The notes: generated by a model not told the origin, from the sequence alone. DNA of 64,000 bases from Tenrec ecaudatus (GCF_050624435.1 NC_134542.1:8614497-8678496), one strand, 5' to 3'. Numbered from the stretch's first letter, positions 43,406-54,839 are shown. Numbers and translations: made by a program.

Positions 43406-43625
43406 CAAAATAACAATCTATAAATTATCAAGGGCTCATGAGGGAGGGGGGAGTGGGGAGGGAGGGGGAAAAAAGAGGACCTGATGCAAAGGGCTTAAGT
43501 GGAGAGCAAATGCTTTGAAAATGATGAGGGCAAAGAATGTACAGGTGTGCTTTATACAATTGATGTATGTATATGTATGGATTGTGACAACAGTTGTATG
43601 AGCCCCTAATAAAATGTAAAAAATT
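43406..43625 (+). mobile_element. AATAAAATGA lineage repeat
   Basis: TCAAGGGCTCATGAGGGAGG, then TGTATGAGCCCCTAATAAAA. It sits immediately at the right end of the mariner, perhaps inserted into its terminal repeat: TGTTTCATAA recurs on both sides (43393-43402 and 43625-43634). Confidence 0.85.
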
Positions 43626-43831
43626 GTTTCATAAAAAAATTCACATACACGACTTTGAAATAAATTACATTTTTATACCACCTCGGGTATATAAAGAGAC
43701 AATCTCCCACTTCTGCTAATTCTTGTTCCTGAACCAAACTTTGATCAACAGCTCTTCTAAGTCCTCAGAGGATGTATCAATCCAGAGATTGACCCCCTTG
43801 CTTTGCTAAAAAGAACCTTGTCCATTTCTAG

Positions 43832-44036
43832 GGAGCTCCGGTGGCGTTGGGTGTACACGTGCTAAGTGCAAGGTCAGCACTTCAAAACCACCAGACACTC
43901 CAGAGAAGAAAAGGGGACTTTCTACCTCTGTAAAGAGTTAGTCTCAGAAACTCGCCCAAGCAACGATACCCTATCCTTCACGGTCACGATGAGTCAGCAT
44001 CGATTCAATGACAGTAAGTTTGGTTTGGGTTGTCTT
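43832..44036 (+). mobile_element. AfroSINE
   Basis: GGAGCTCCGGTGGCGTTGGG, then AAGGTCAGCACTTCAAAACC, then CAGCATCGATTCAATGACAG. Confidence 0.92.
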
Positions 44037-44084
44037 TTTCTAAAATAGCTGGTGTTTAAAAACACGTCGAGCCCGTCAGGGTGC

Positions 44085-44615
44085 ATGATAAAACATGCAA
44101 CTTTCCTCTTGTTCTTTAATGCTTCTTCCCCACCCACTATCATGATCCCAATTCTGCCTTAAAAATCCGGCTAGACCAGAGCATGTACACTGGTACAGAG
44201 AAGAGCTGGAAACACAGGGAATCCAGGACAGATAAACCCCTCGGGACCAATAATGAGAGTAGCAATACCAGGAGGGTGGAGGAAAGGTGGGGTAAAAAAG
44301 GGGAAACCGATCACAAGTATCTACATATAACCCCCTCCCTGGGAGACGGACAACAGAAAAGTGGGTGAAGGGAGACAAAGGACAGTGTAAGACATGACAA
44401 AATAATAACCATTTATAAATTATAAAGGGTTCGTGAGGGAGGGGCAGTGGGAGGGAGGGGGTAATGAGGAGCTGATACCAAGGGCTCAAGTAGAAAGCAA
44501 ATGTTTTGAGAATGATGATGGCAACAAATGTACAAATGTGTTTGACACAATGGCTGGATGTATGGATTGTGATAGGAGTTGTACGAGCCCCCAATAAAAT
44601 GATTTTTAAAAGAAA
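44085..44615 (+). mobile_element. AATAAAATGA lineage repeat
   Basis: TGATAAAACATGCAACTTTC, then GCATGTACACTGGTACAGAG, then GAGCCCCCAATAAAATGATT and an A tail. This is the cleanest copy. A 201-codon antisense frame crosses it; it reflects the repeat's composition, not a gene. Confidence 0.88.
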
Positions 44616-44692
44616 AAAGGCAATATTCATACGCATCTTAACTGAATAGAATGAGATCTTGTGACACCAGGCTGCACACAAGCAAGGACCAG

Positions 44693-44760
44693 TGGGGCAG
44701 CCGTGAGGCGGCAGTGGGGCGGCCGTGAGGTGGCAGTGGGGCGGCCGTGGGGAGGGCAGG
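44693..44760. repeat. 22-bp GC-rich minisatellite, three copies
   Basis: GGCGGCCGTGAGGTGGCAGTGG repeats three times with small changes. It lies right after the lineage repeat at 44.1 kb. Confidence 0.85.
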
Positions 44761-45282
44761 GAAGGTGTGGAAGACTCGAAACTGAGACTTATAAATCAAT
44801 GTTCAAAAGGGAAGGAATGGAAAGAAGGTAGCTAATGATGCTGGCAAAGGTCTTTTTTTATATAAGTTAGTTAATTTTATCTTATAATGTTAAGTATGTG
44901 TGATCCCAAATTGTTATCTAGCCTAGCCAACCAGCTGTTATCTCACTGGTTTCACCTTACGGCACCTCCTACATGCGTCCGAGTAGAGCTGTGTTCCGCA
45001 CGGTCCTCGGTGGCTGATTTTGTTTTGGAAGTAGATCACCATCACTAGGCTTTCTGAGGACACTCTGGGTCAATTTGGACCTCCAGTCTTTCGATTAGCA
45101 TCCAAGAGCATTAACTATGGTAGCACTGAGAGGCTCCCAGGTTATTTCAGTAACAATAACATCTGGGTTAACAAAGAAGAGACAATTTAATAACCTAGTT
45201 CACTGACCTTTTTTCAAAAAGTGTCACGACAGATAGAAACGTGGCATGAGATTTCAGAAAGAGATTATTTATTTAATCAGGT
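44761..45282. other. Unique sequence
   Basis: No feature could be supported. Confidence 0.3.
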
Positions 45283-45420
45283 GTTGAGCTGATAACCCTC
45301 AGGTGAGCACTTTGAAACCCCCAGGCAATCTGAGGGGGGAAAAGCGTCTACTCCTGTAGAGAGTGACAGTCTCAGGAACCCATAGGAGCAAGTCAACTCT
45401 CTTTGGTTTGGTTTTGGGAT
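45283..45420 (+). mobile_element. AfroSINE, truncated
   Basis: GAGCTGATAACCCTCAGGTG, then GAAAAGCGTCTACTCCTGTA, then AGTCAACTCTCTTTGGTTTG. Confidence 0.75.
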
Positions 45421-45863
45421 CTTAAGGCAGTTCCCTGCAAGGCAGAGAGCACGTGGCCTTTCTCCTACCCCCCATCCTCCACCTCTCCAGATGTGAAAGG
45501 TTCGGATGGTGTAAATAAACCACAAAGCCAACAGTAATCAGCATGCCGCTGAATGTGTAGTTCATTGCCAATTCCACTGTACAGAATCTGAGGGGAATGT
45601 TTCTTTGGTTGGCCTCTGGTTTGTTTTGAGCTCATCTGGTAGCGTTTACATTGGAAAATATGCCGGAGCTCATTATTTTAGTGTTGGTGGTTATGGTTAT
45701 TCAGCTGCATCAAGTTGACGTGCTGGTACATGACCTTGACCTCATGGAAGCATCTGGCTGCCAAGATAATGAGCTTGCGTGTTTGACTAGTAGTTCTCCT
45801 CTGCTCCAAAGTCACCGGTTTCCTTTCACTGAACAGTCAAGGGGCCCTGAAAGTGTGTGGAAC

Positions 45864-46005
45864 CCCTGGTGGGGCTGTGGTTACAAGCTGGACTGCTAAC
45901 TACCAAGGCCACTAGTTTGAAACCACCTGCTTCTCAGAGGGAGAAAGAGTGAGGAGTCAACTAAGTCCACATGGAAGAAGCACACCAGTTTGTGTGACCC
46001 AAGGA
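45864..46005 (+). mobile_element. AfroSINE, truncated
   Basis: CCCTGGTGGGGCTGTGGTTA, then CCACTAGTTTGAAACCACC. Confidence 0.8.
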
Positions 46006-46319
46006 GGACAATTCTTAAACTTGAACATGGCGAGAAGAAAATCATCAGAGCAAAAATTATGAACACCCAATTTGTGGAGGGCTCTGGGGGACAGTTAGAG
46101 CCCAAACCCATCTGCAGAGTATCTGGTCAGCCTGAGCCACTGGCCGATCTGCTCTGGCCACAGCCAAGAGTCTCCATCAGCCTTGCTATCAGGCAGAGAC
46201 CATTGTAATCTTGATTATGCCGGACTGCACTCAACACTTGGCCAGGGGACCGCCCTCTAGAATGATCTGCATCTGCTCTGGGTGCAAGTATCTCTTACTG
46301 GTTCCATGACAGAAATTCC

Positions 46320-46775
46320 TTCCCTGTTTTTTTTTTTTTTTTTGGTGTTATTGTTGGATGGCTTTCCCTTCTTTAGCATCATTAGCATTTTTGTCTTTAT
46401 GCTGTCAGGCTTCCCCCCCCCCCCCCCCAGTATCGCCTTAGCATGACTTTGTCTTCTATTGTTTTCTGTTGGGTCTCCCAGCTGTGAAGCACAGGAGGAG
46501 GGGGTGCATAATGATAATAGCGGACACAGGGGGATATGGGGAATGCAGGGGGTGGGGTTGGGAGAGAAAGGGGATTTGGGGAGCAAGTAATGAAGATGGG
46601 AGCGGGAGAGAGCACTAGAATGGATTGTGATTGCATAAATCATCTTAGAGGCGATGGAACCATGGGGGAGCGATGGAACCATGGGGGAAGAGGAATGGTC
46701 TAAAATTGATGTGGGGGTGATTGTACAATTGTAATATGTAAAATACATGTGAATAAATCTGCTCGGGTAGCAAAA
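46320..46775 (+). mobile_element. LINE 3'-end-like repeat with homopolymers
   Basis: A T run (46327-46343) and a C run (46412-46429) precede GGATTGTGATTGCATAAATC, then TGTGAATAAATCTGCTCGGG. A short duplication (GCGATGGAACCATGGGGGA) lies at 46652-46689. The large - frame over it is low complexity. Confidence 0.5.
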
Positions 46776-46797
46776 GATAGATATAGATATATTTTAA

Positions 46798-46945
46798 GAG
46801 CTATCATCTCAGAAACCCCCCGGGGCAGTTCTGCCCCATACTATCGGGCCCTGTGAGTCAGCCTGGACTCTGAGGCAGCGGGTTTGTCTTGAGGCTTTTT
46901 AGCAATAACACGAGGTTCTTTTTAGCAATAACACGAGGTTCTTTA
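46798..46945 (+). mobile_element. AfroSINE tail plus 24-bp duplication
   Basis: CATCTCAGAAACCCCCCGGG, then GTGAGTCAGCCTGGACTC. At 46897-46944 the unit TTTTTAGCAATAACACGAGG plus TTCT occurs twice in tandem. Confidence 0.75.
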
Positions 46946-47140
46946 AACTCGCTCTTTCTCAGCAGATCAGCCTTCTCTAACCAATACCATCTCAGGAAAG
47001 GGGAAATCGGCAGGCTCTGTGATGCATTTTGCTTTTGATGCTCTGATTTAGCTTTTAGAATGCATTTAACCTTTTAATAAAGGGCCACCTACTAACATGT
47101 CGAAGTGGCTACTTAGTGACGTGGGGGAGGGTGGGGGGGT

Positions 47141-47332
47141 GGACCTTCACTGCCATCCAGTCACTGCTGACCCACAGAGACCGACAGGACGGAAGAGAAC
47201 AGCCACTGTGGGTTTCTGAAACTGTAGCTCTTTAGGGGGATAGGAAGCCTCATCCTGCTCCTGAGGAGAAGCTGGTGGTTTTGAACTGCTGGCCTTGTGG
47301 TGAGCAGTCCAATGCATTACCCACTTTAGCAT
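47141..47332 (-). mobile_element. AfroSINE
   Basis: TTCACTGCCATCCAGTCACT to CCAATGCATTACCCACTTTA. Confidence 0.88.
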
Positions 47333-47974
47333 ATGTATACAAATATAAATATTCTTGCTAAATATGCCTAACCAACCATATATTTCTTTGGCAGGGACAT
47401 TAGTGCGCCTATCACAGCAAATTCTACTATTCATAGGGTGGATTTGAATGTTTCCATTGCAAATTCCAGTTATATCAGGTTATTCAAATTCTTGTTTATT
47501 CTCATTAGCATTTATATTTTGCGCCATAGAATTGACATAGGACTTTGGATTACCTTTATAGAGCAAATGGCTGTTACCTAATCTTCTAATTGCCTTAAAA
47601 TATGACTAGAACATTAACCTGCTCATTTAATAGGCTTCTTCTCTAAAAGAAGAATGTATCATAGTCATGGATGTTATTTGTGGCTATGGTTTTTATCTCA
47701 CAAACCACACTGCATCCTAAGTATTGGTGATAAAGAAAAGTATTCACTTGGAAAGCCCCCAGGTACGTGATCACTACACTACTTTTGAATGAGCAGATAA
47801 CCTACAGTCACGTAGCTTTTTACCGATTCATTCTGATCTTTCAGTGCCACCTTTGTGCCCTCACTCCTTCACACTTGCGAAGAGAAAAGTATGCACCCTA
47901 TAGAGTACCTACGAGGGGCTGCTGCTCCTCATAAGGTTTCTGTGGCTAATTCCCCAGAAGCTGACCGCCTGTTC
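47333..47974. other. AT-rich unique sequence
   Basis: Nothing recognised. Confidence 0.3.
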
Positions 47975-48625
47975 CTTCCTCACCGCCAGTTCTCAGTCTG
48001 CAAGCTCTGCTGAAACCTGTTCACTTCGGGTGACCCTGCTGGCGTTTTAAATACCAGGGACACAGCTTCCAGCCTCACAGCACACACAGGACACCACAGT
48101 ACGACAAGCTGACAGTCAAGCAATCTGCTGCCTAAGGCCTCTTTAAAGTGTTGAAAAGCAAGGATGTCACTTTGGAGGACTATGAAGCACCTGGCCCTCG
48201 CCGTGATCTTTTCAATCACCTCAACTGCGTGTGAAAGTTGGGCATTGAATAAACAAGATCGAAGAAGAATTGGTGCATTTTAATTATGGTGCTGGCGGGG
48301 AATATTTGAAGTACCATAGACTGACACCCTCCCCCCAAAAAAATCTGTCCTGGGAGAAGTACAGCCAAAAGTGCTCCTTAGAGGCAAGGGTAGCAAGACT
48401 TCATGTCACTTACTTTGGACATGTTGTCAGGAAAGACCAGTCCCTGGACAAGGACATCGTGCTTCGTACAGTAGAGGGGCGGCGAAGACGAGGAAGGCCC
48501 TGGGCAAGATAGACTGGCACAGTGGCTGCAGCAACGGGCTCAAGCGGAACAACAGTTATGGGGAATGAGCAGGAGTGGGCAGTATTTCATCATAATGCAC
48601 GCAGGGCCGCCATGAGTCAGAGCCA
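47975..48625 (+). mobile_element. RTE LINE: inverted 5' end joined to 3' end
   Basis: The left part (47975-48118: GCAAGCTCTGCTGAAACCTG, then CACAGTACGACAAGCTGACA) is the RTE 5' end in reverse. The right part (48119-48625: CAATCTGCTGCCTAAGGCCT, then GTGCATTTTAATTATGGTGC, then CATGAGTCAGAGCCACCTTG) is the 3' end in forward order. The middle of the element is absent. The layout fits a 5' inversion made during target-primed reverse transcription. Confidence 0.8.
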
Positions 48626-50142
48626 CCTTGACTGCACTCAGCAACTAATTGTTGGGCCATATGTGAACAACTGGTCTTCAGTGTGGATGAAGTGCTCATA
48701 AAACGGTTGAAAACAACAACCCCTGCTCTTTAGGGGTGAGTGGAACGCGGCCTTAGTCTCAAAAACCAAACATTCTTCATTGATTTCAGGATGCAGGTGA
48801 GAACGGCCAGGAGGTAGCCTCTGACCCAGGAGGTAAAAGTATAGAACAATTTCACATTTTTAGGTAGAAGAAAACCCTGCACAAAACCCACAAGACCTTT
48901 ATCACTGGTCTCTGGCCAACTCTGCCTCAGGTGAGTATCGCCCTCGCGGCCTGATGGCAAGTGCGTTTGCACTTAGTCTTGACTTGCTGGATTGTACCTG
49001 CTGCAGAGAGCCCCGCCTCCTGGCGGCCCCACGGGCAAGAGAGCAGAACACTGCTGGGCCCTGGACTGTCCCCCCAATGGGTTGTGGATCAGACTGTTGG
49101 GATCCATAGGTCTTCATGAACTTCCTGGATCCCTGGTCTCAGAACACTGAAGTTTGTTTGTTTTTATTTCTATTTATTTATTTTCTTATGTGCCCTAGGC
49201 ATGAAACAGCTCTGGCCACAATCTAGGCATCAAGCTAGGATGAACAAAGGGCTGCCAGTCTGCTCTGCCCCTGACTGATATAAGAGCACCACCACCAATC
49301 AGGTGTCTCTTTGCCCACAGCCAGGGGTTTGTTTGTTTGTTTGTTTTTTATCAGCCTCTGATTACTGATTGACTATTGATCACTGAATGCTTTTCAGATG
49401 AGGCAGGACTGGGGATGGGAGGGCAGGTCACATGAGGTCATTCACTCTTCCAGAGTGGTGAGAACGAAGCCAGTTTAACCCCCCCCTCACGGTAGTGGGA
49501 GTTCAGACAGCAAAGGCACCCGTTTATGGGGGAAGGGCAGCCTCTGGGGAAGCCCACCGGCCAACAGGGAGTGGGAACCAGACCAGGGACTGAGCTTCTA
49601 GGACAAGAGGTGTAAGAACCCACATAAACGCCCAGAGGAGCCCTGCTGAAACGACAGCGCTGGCCCCGGGACTTGGAGACGGGTTTTTGGAAGGAGATTA
49701 AGGTGCCTCCTTGTGTAAAATCAAGGGGTGACCCCGGAAATGTACTTCTTGGGAACCACTCGGCACATTTGTAGATTCAACAGAGAGGGTTTGGGGACAA
49801 CATTTGCAAATAGAAGCTTCCTGAGGAATAAGGTACATCAAGGCGGGTGAGCTGACGACTGTACCATTGACACAGAGCATTGCTTCAAATGCTCTGATCC
49901 ACCTGACAAGGACCAGGAAACCTCGGGGCCACCTTATTTCCTGGTTCACAAGCCTTCTGACTGACAGGTGCTGTCTCACTTCTTAGCCACTGCTCTCTAG
50001 TAGTGGACATGATTTGCCGTTTCCTTCTCTGGTAAGGTGTCCACCTTATGCAGATTCCAGCTTGTGTGGGAGCTGCTATCCATCCCAAAGGCTGCTCAAG
50101 ACTAACGAGACTGCCCCGATTTTATCATTGCAGGCCATGAGC
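48626..50142. other. Unique sequence
   Basis: Contains (GTTT)n runs at 49155 and 49327, and GC-rich short frames near 48900-49110. No gene or known repeat was recognised. Confidence 0.3.
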
Positions 50143-50150
50143 CTCTGTGG

Positions 50151-50340
50151 CAGCGGTTTTCAACCTGTGGGTCGCGACCCCTGTGGAGGGCAAACAGCCC
50201 TTTCACAGGGATCACCTGATTCATAACAGTAGCAGAATTACAGAAATGAAGTAGCAACAAAAATAATTTTATGGTTGGGGGGGTGGTCACCACAACATGA
50301 GCTGTAAAGGGCGCAGCATGAGGAATATTGAGGACCACTG
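50151..50340 (+). mobile_element. SPIN/URR1-like hAT element with 8-bp target duplication
   Basis: CAGCGGTTTTCAACCTGTGG to ATTGAGGACCACTG. Flanks CTCTGTGG (50143-50150) and CTCTCTGG (50341-50348) differ at one base. Confidence 0.93.
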
Positions 50341-50348
50341 CTCTCTGG

Positions 50349-51599
50349 TGTGGGTGCACCACAATCACAGTGAAATAGAAAGCTGGGCCAATCCCCTGCC
50401 TCCCTGGCACTCAGACTTTTTCCAGAAACAAACGCATCTGAGTAAGTCATTTCAATGCTATGAGTTAAGTGAATAATATAAAGCATGATGGAATCCCAGA
50501 GGAGGAAGTGTGATCTGCTGAGAAGACTTCCCAGGGCTGCTGTCCCTTGAAAAAGAAGAAACGTCTGTCCAGCCAGCCAGACTCATGTCTTCTTTAACCC
50601 CTTGTGTGCTGAGTATTCGACTCCTCTAAGTGCAGCGGACAACATATTGAGCCAGGCAGGCAAGGTGCAGACCCTCATGAAGTTCACTCACTGGTGGCGT
50701 GGTCATTCGAACCAGAACAAGCACCAAATGACATTTTAGGATCCCCCCACCCCCAAACACCCACCTCTGGCCTCCTTCTCCTACACGAGACCAGACAGAC
50801 CTGATCACTCAACCCAGAGCACATGGATTCTTTTGAGAAAATCAATTCCCATCTCAAATCCAGCCACTTCCACTCCTCGCCACCTCATGGACTAACCCAG
50901 AAGAATGTGGTCAGAGAACTATCCAGACATAGCTCAGGACCAACCTGAAGCCGAAATGGAAGCCGTGAGAAGAGGGGCTTCAGCCAGGCACAAGACCGAC
51001 TTACCTTAGCTTATCGTATGGCCAGGATCGTTTCTGCCAGTGAAATAGAGTACTTTCCAGGACAAAGGGTGTGAGGTGACAGCAGGGATCTCTTCAGGAA
51101 TCTTAGGCAGAACCTTCCAAACTCAGCCTCTCACAGCCGAGACGTGCGGCAGGAACCAAAGCATACAGCCTGGAGGTTCCTGGGTAGGTGCCCGCTGCCA
51201 GTGTCCCGCTGTGATTCCCTGGGTGGACAGACGCCCTCAGGGAACCCAAAAGTCAGCTGTGGCTCTTTCCTGGAAAAGGCTGAGTCGTCTGTCCCAGAAG
51301 GAAGTCAAGGGACCCTGGGCCCCGCCTCCCTCCTGAACTCAGGGGCCCCTCTACAGAGAGGTACCCGCCCTCCACACTCCACACCCCTTCTGTGGTTTAG
51401 ACCCATTTCCTGATGTTTGTGGGTGACATGGGGAAGCTGACAAGTTTCCCTCATCCTCAGATTAACCCCCTCCAAACTAAGCCCACTGACACCTAAGGAA
51501 GGCTGACTCGGAGCGAGCCTGTAACACAGAGTAGAAGTGTTCTGTAGCGTTTTCAGACTGTAAATCTGAAAAGATGAGTGGACAGCCTCGTCTTTCTCA
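50349..51599. other. Unique sequence
   Basis: GC-rich short frames at 51076-51413 show no recognisable domain. I could not find splice borders that support an exon. Confidence 0.35.
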
Positions 51600-51665
51600 G
51601 TGAGTTGGAACCTGTGACCTTGCCATCAGCAGCCCAATGCTTAACCCACTGCATGACCAAGATTA
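51600..51665 (-). mobile_element. AfroSINE head fragment
   Basis: TGGAACCTGTGACCTTGCCA, then AACCCACTGCATGACCA. Confidence 0.7.
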
Positions 51666-51727
51666 GAAAGGGGAAATCTGAACCACTGGGATCCCTGGTT
51701 CTAAAGCAGATTCGCCTTCAAAGAGGC

Positions 51728-51905
51728 CTCCTGGTGTGGTTATGGCTATGAGTTGGGCTGCTAACCTCAAGGTCAGTAGTTCTAAACTCCTCTGAGGGGG
51801 AAAGATGTGGCTTTCTACTCCCATCACGTGCTACAGTCTTGGAAACCCACGCGGGGCAGATCTACCCTGACCTACAAGGTTGCCGTGAGCAGTGAGCGTG
51901 AGATT
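51728..51905 (+). mobile_element. AfroSINE
   Basis: CCTCCTGGTGTGGTTATGGC, then AAGGTCAGTAGTTCTAAACT, then AAGGTTGCCGTGAG. Confidence 0.87.
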
Positions 51906-51989
51906 TTGAATTTGATCCTTCCAAAATCTCAGATTACATCTCCGGAAGTGACTGCAGTTTCAACAGAAGGAACCGGGTAGTTAAACGCT

Positions 51990-52175
51990 TCTGCAAGGGG
52001 GGCAAGGAGGGAGGGGAAAAATGAGGAGCTGGTGCCAAGGGCTCATGTAGAAAGCAAATGTTTGGAGAATGGTGAGGGCAACAAACGTACAGATGTGCTG
52101 GACACAATGGATGGATGGATGCATCGTGGTGAGAGTTGAACGCGCCCCCAATTAAATGATTTGAAAAGAAGAAGG
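51990..52175 (+). mobile_element. AATAAAATGA lineage repeat, 3' end
   Basis: AGGAGCTGGTGCCAAGGGCT, then CGCGCCCCCAATTAAATGAT and an A-rich tail. The polyadenylation signal has decayed to ATTAAA. Confidence 0.82.
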
Positions 52176-52467
52176 AGCAGCTTCTGCAGGACGCAGAGGG
52201 TGCCATACTGAGAATGTGCTTCCTGTTAGCCAAGAGGCCTGTCTTCAACCCTTCATGCTGCTTGTCACAGTGCCACCCGTCCTGCTGTTCTTAGCTGCAG
52301 TCAAGGCGGCTCGGGCCCTGGTGACCTTCGGGATGACAGAACTGAAGGTTGCCCGGGCCAGCATCCAACTCGTGGTCTGTGATCGGAACGAGCCCGTTGC
52401 TGGGGCCCTGGTGTCAGTCCCTGAACGCTTCCTTTGTTTTCACTCGTCCTTTAACAACATCCTAGGT

Positions 52468-52665
52468 CAGTGGTTCTCAGCCTTCCTCATGCCGCGACCC
52501 TTTCATGCAGTTCCTCATGTTATAGTGACCCACCCCCAACCATAGAATTATTTTCGTTGCTACTTCATCACTGTCATTTGGCTACTGTTATGAATTGGGC
52601 GACCCCTGTGAAAGGGTCGTTTGACCCCCCCAAAGGGGTCCCGACCCACAGGTTGAGAACCGCTG
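52468..52665 (-). mobile_element. SPIN/URR1-like hAT element with perfect 8-bp target duplication
   Basis: CAGTGGTTCTCAGCCTTCCT to GGTTGAGAACCGCTG. TCCTAGGT occurs on both sides (52460-52467 and 52666-52673) without any change. This is the best-preserved insertion of the four. Confidence 0.96.
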
Positions 52666-52673
52666 TCCTAGGT

Positions 52674-54205
52674 GCTACAGGTACATGTTTTAATCAGGAC
52701 AAGTTGATATTGCATACATGGTTGAGGAAGTGGTGTGGGGTCCACATCTGACTTCCTTTGGCGACAAAAGGGAGCAGGATAATCCACGTCCACATCAACC
52801 CAAGGCGACGGCCACAAGGCAGAGTGCAGACATTCTTCCCCCTCCACCCTTCTTTACTGTCTTCTCACGCTACAGGGCACTCCACTTCCCTCCTGGGTTC
52901 CATCATTAGTGGATGGCCACACGCGAACAGATCTCAGAGATAATACACATCACCAGGGGGGCTGACTAGGTAAGTCATCAGCCGAACACAAGCCACAAGC
53001 TAAACACTAGGGCCCACAGTCGCACATCTTCTCAGCCAACAGCGGATGCCTCTCTGGTCTCAGTACACAGTCCCGCAGCCTCGGCCTGGTTCCGTGGGCC
53101 AGCAAATCCACCCTGCTGGTCTGCCTCATGCTCTCGGGGTCTCTGGTCTTGGTGCTGCTGGTCTGGTGCCTGGCCAGGATCAGACAAGGGTCTTCCCCAT
53201 GCACCACTGCTGGCTGCTCTTTCTTGATGGCCCTGGGATTCTCTCTGCTTTTGCTTCTGCTTCTGAGACAGAATAGCAGAACTGTTGTCCGTTGTCAATT
53301 AGACAGGTCCATCTTTCACTTTATAGCTCATGTGACTGTCACTCTCGCTCTCTTCCCTCACCACCTCCCCCCCACCCCATTTTATTTTTATTTTTGGCAT
53401 TCACTAACCAGAACCTTACAGTCCTGCAGGTTTCGCCTCCAGCTGGTAAAGGTGGTCTGGTGTGGGCAGCAGGGAGCTCAGGGATGCTGAAAGGCCTGGA
53501 CCCCTCTTCTCCTGATTGCCCTTCATTGTGTTTGTTCCATACTGTGGCTTCCTCTTCTTGTCAGCCCCTTTATTGGCTTAGTACAATGGCTATAGGCCAG
53601 GAGCCAAATGCCACCTCCTTCAGGAAGTAGTCCTTGACTCTTCTCACTGGAATCAAGTATATCTCCTTTTGAAGGCCAATGACATTTTTTTTAAAAGTCC
53701 TTTCTTAGGGAACTTGCTGTCTCCTTCTTTGTATTCCTGTTCATTAGCGACCACTCCCCACCCTGCTCCCCTTGCCATCTGGAAGGCGAAAAGTAAGAAC
53801 ATTCCCGGAGAGAAAAGTGTATGATGATCGTGGACAGACAGATCCAGAAGATGGGACTACAGGTGTCTTTAGCCTACCCATTGAGATGCTTCCTGCTCGC
53901 ACAAAGTTCCCACTGCCTCCACACTCGGTGGTGCCTTCTCCCTGTGACCTCCCTCTCTGCCCTCTCCTCACTGCCACAGCCCACGGAGTGAAACCTCTCA
54001 CGAAGCAAAAGTGAAGGTTCCATTCAGAAAGGGTGGGGAAGGATGATTCCACATGGTAAACAGTCATGCTGGGTAGGGCTGGGCACCTAAAATGCTGCCT
54101 CAATGGTCACAAAATAACAAATAAATGTGTAACTTATACAGTGTGCAGAAGAAAGGTTAGAAAATATTTGTATAAACCTGAGATGGGAAATAAATTCTTC
54201 AGTAA
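52674..54205. other. Mixed sequence with weak old repeats
   Basis: 53090-53280 resembles the unclassified repeat of 16.3 kb. 53560-53680 (CACCTCCTTCAGGAAGTAGT) looks like L2. Open frames on both strands at 53032-54103 have no recognisable domain. Confidence 0.4.
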
Positions 54206-54209
54206 GCTA

Positions 54210-54211
<2 letters not shown>

Positions 54212-54242
<31 letters not shown>
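54212..54242. repeat. (CA)n microsatellite
   Basis: About 15 CA units. Another CA run of about 17 units lies at 60469-60502. Confidence 0.97.
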
Positions 54243-54245
<3 letters not shown>

Positions 54246-54520
54246 AAAGAGAATCTGGCAAATACAAAACACGAATGCTACCATAGCTGGCCAGACACTG
54301 ATGGAATGTATTTTTAACACGTAAGCAGACAAAAGGTGAACTTATCTAGGTTACAGTATACAAAAAGTTTCTACAATTTAATTTTTTTAAGCAAATAGCC
54401 AAGGGAAAATGGGCAAAAGATATGAACAGACAATTCAGAGTGGGCGATGAAAGGGCCAGCTAACAGGGAAGAGGCTCGGTCTCTCTGGAAAGAAAGGGGC
54501 TGGGACTCAAGCAGCAAGGA

Positions 54521-54667
54521 GATGCCCTTCCTCAGCCATTCCTCAGGATGCCCTTCCTCAGCCATTCCTCAGGATGCCCTTCCTCAGCCATTCCTCAGGA
54601 TGCCCTTCCTCAGCCATTCCTCAGGATGCCCTTCCTCAGCCATTCCTCAGGATGCCCTTCCTCAGGA
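54521..54667. repeat. 26-bp minisatellite, five full copies plus a partial
   Basis: GATGCCCTTCCTCAGCCATT plus CCTCAG repeats at 54521, 54547, 54573, 54599, 54625 and (partial) 54651 with essentially no changes. The period is not a multiple of three, so the frames crossing it change meaning with each copy and are not coding. Confidence 0.97.
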
Positions 54668-54839
54668 GGGGCGGGCAGGTAGCAACACAAGGCGAAGGAG
54701 AACAGATTTGACGTAGTTCGGAGAGGAGTGTGGTTGCTGTCCTCTTTGGGGCACAAACCTAACAATCCATTAAAATATTTTGCAACCTGGTCCCAACAAC
54801 CCCAGTGGGAAAAATGTGTCCTACAGAAGTAAGACCAGT

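Noticed and set aside
46257-46748. 163-codon - frame rich in Pro, Ser and Lys
   Set aside because: It runs through T and C homopolymers and a LINE-like 3' end; low complexity, no domain.
53032-53490. Leu-rich + frame that looks like a membrane protein
   Set aside because: It lies on an unclassified repeat related to 16.3 kb, with CT-rich composition giving Leu runs; no matching start or family.
54447-54716. 89-codon + frame with repeated MPFLSHSSG
   Set aside because: It crosses the 26-bp minisatellite, whose period is not a multiple of three.
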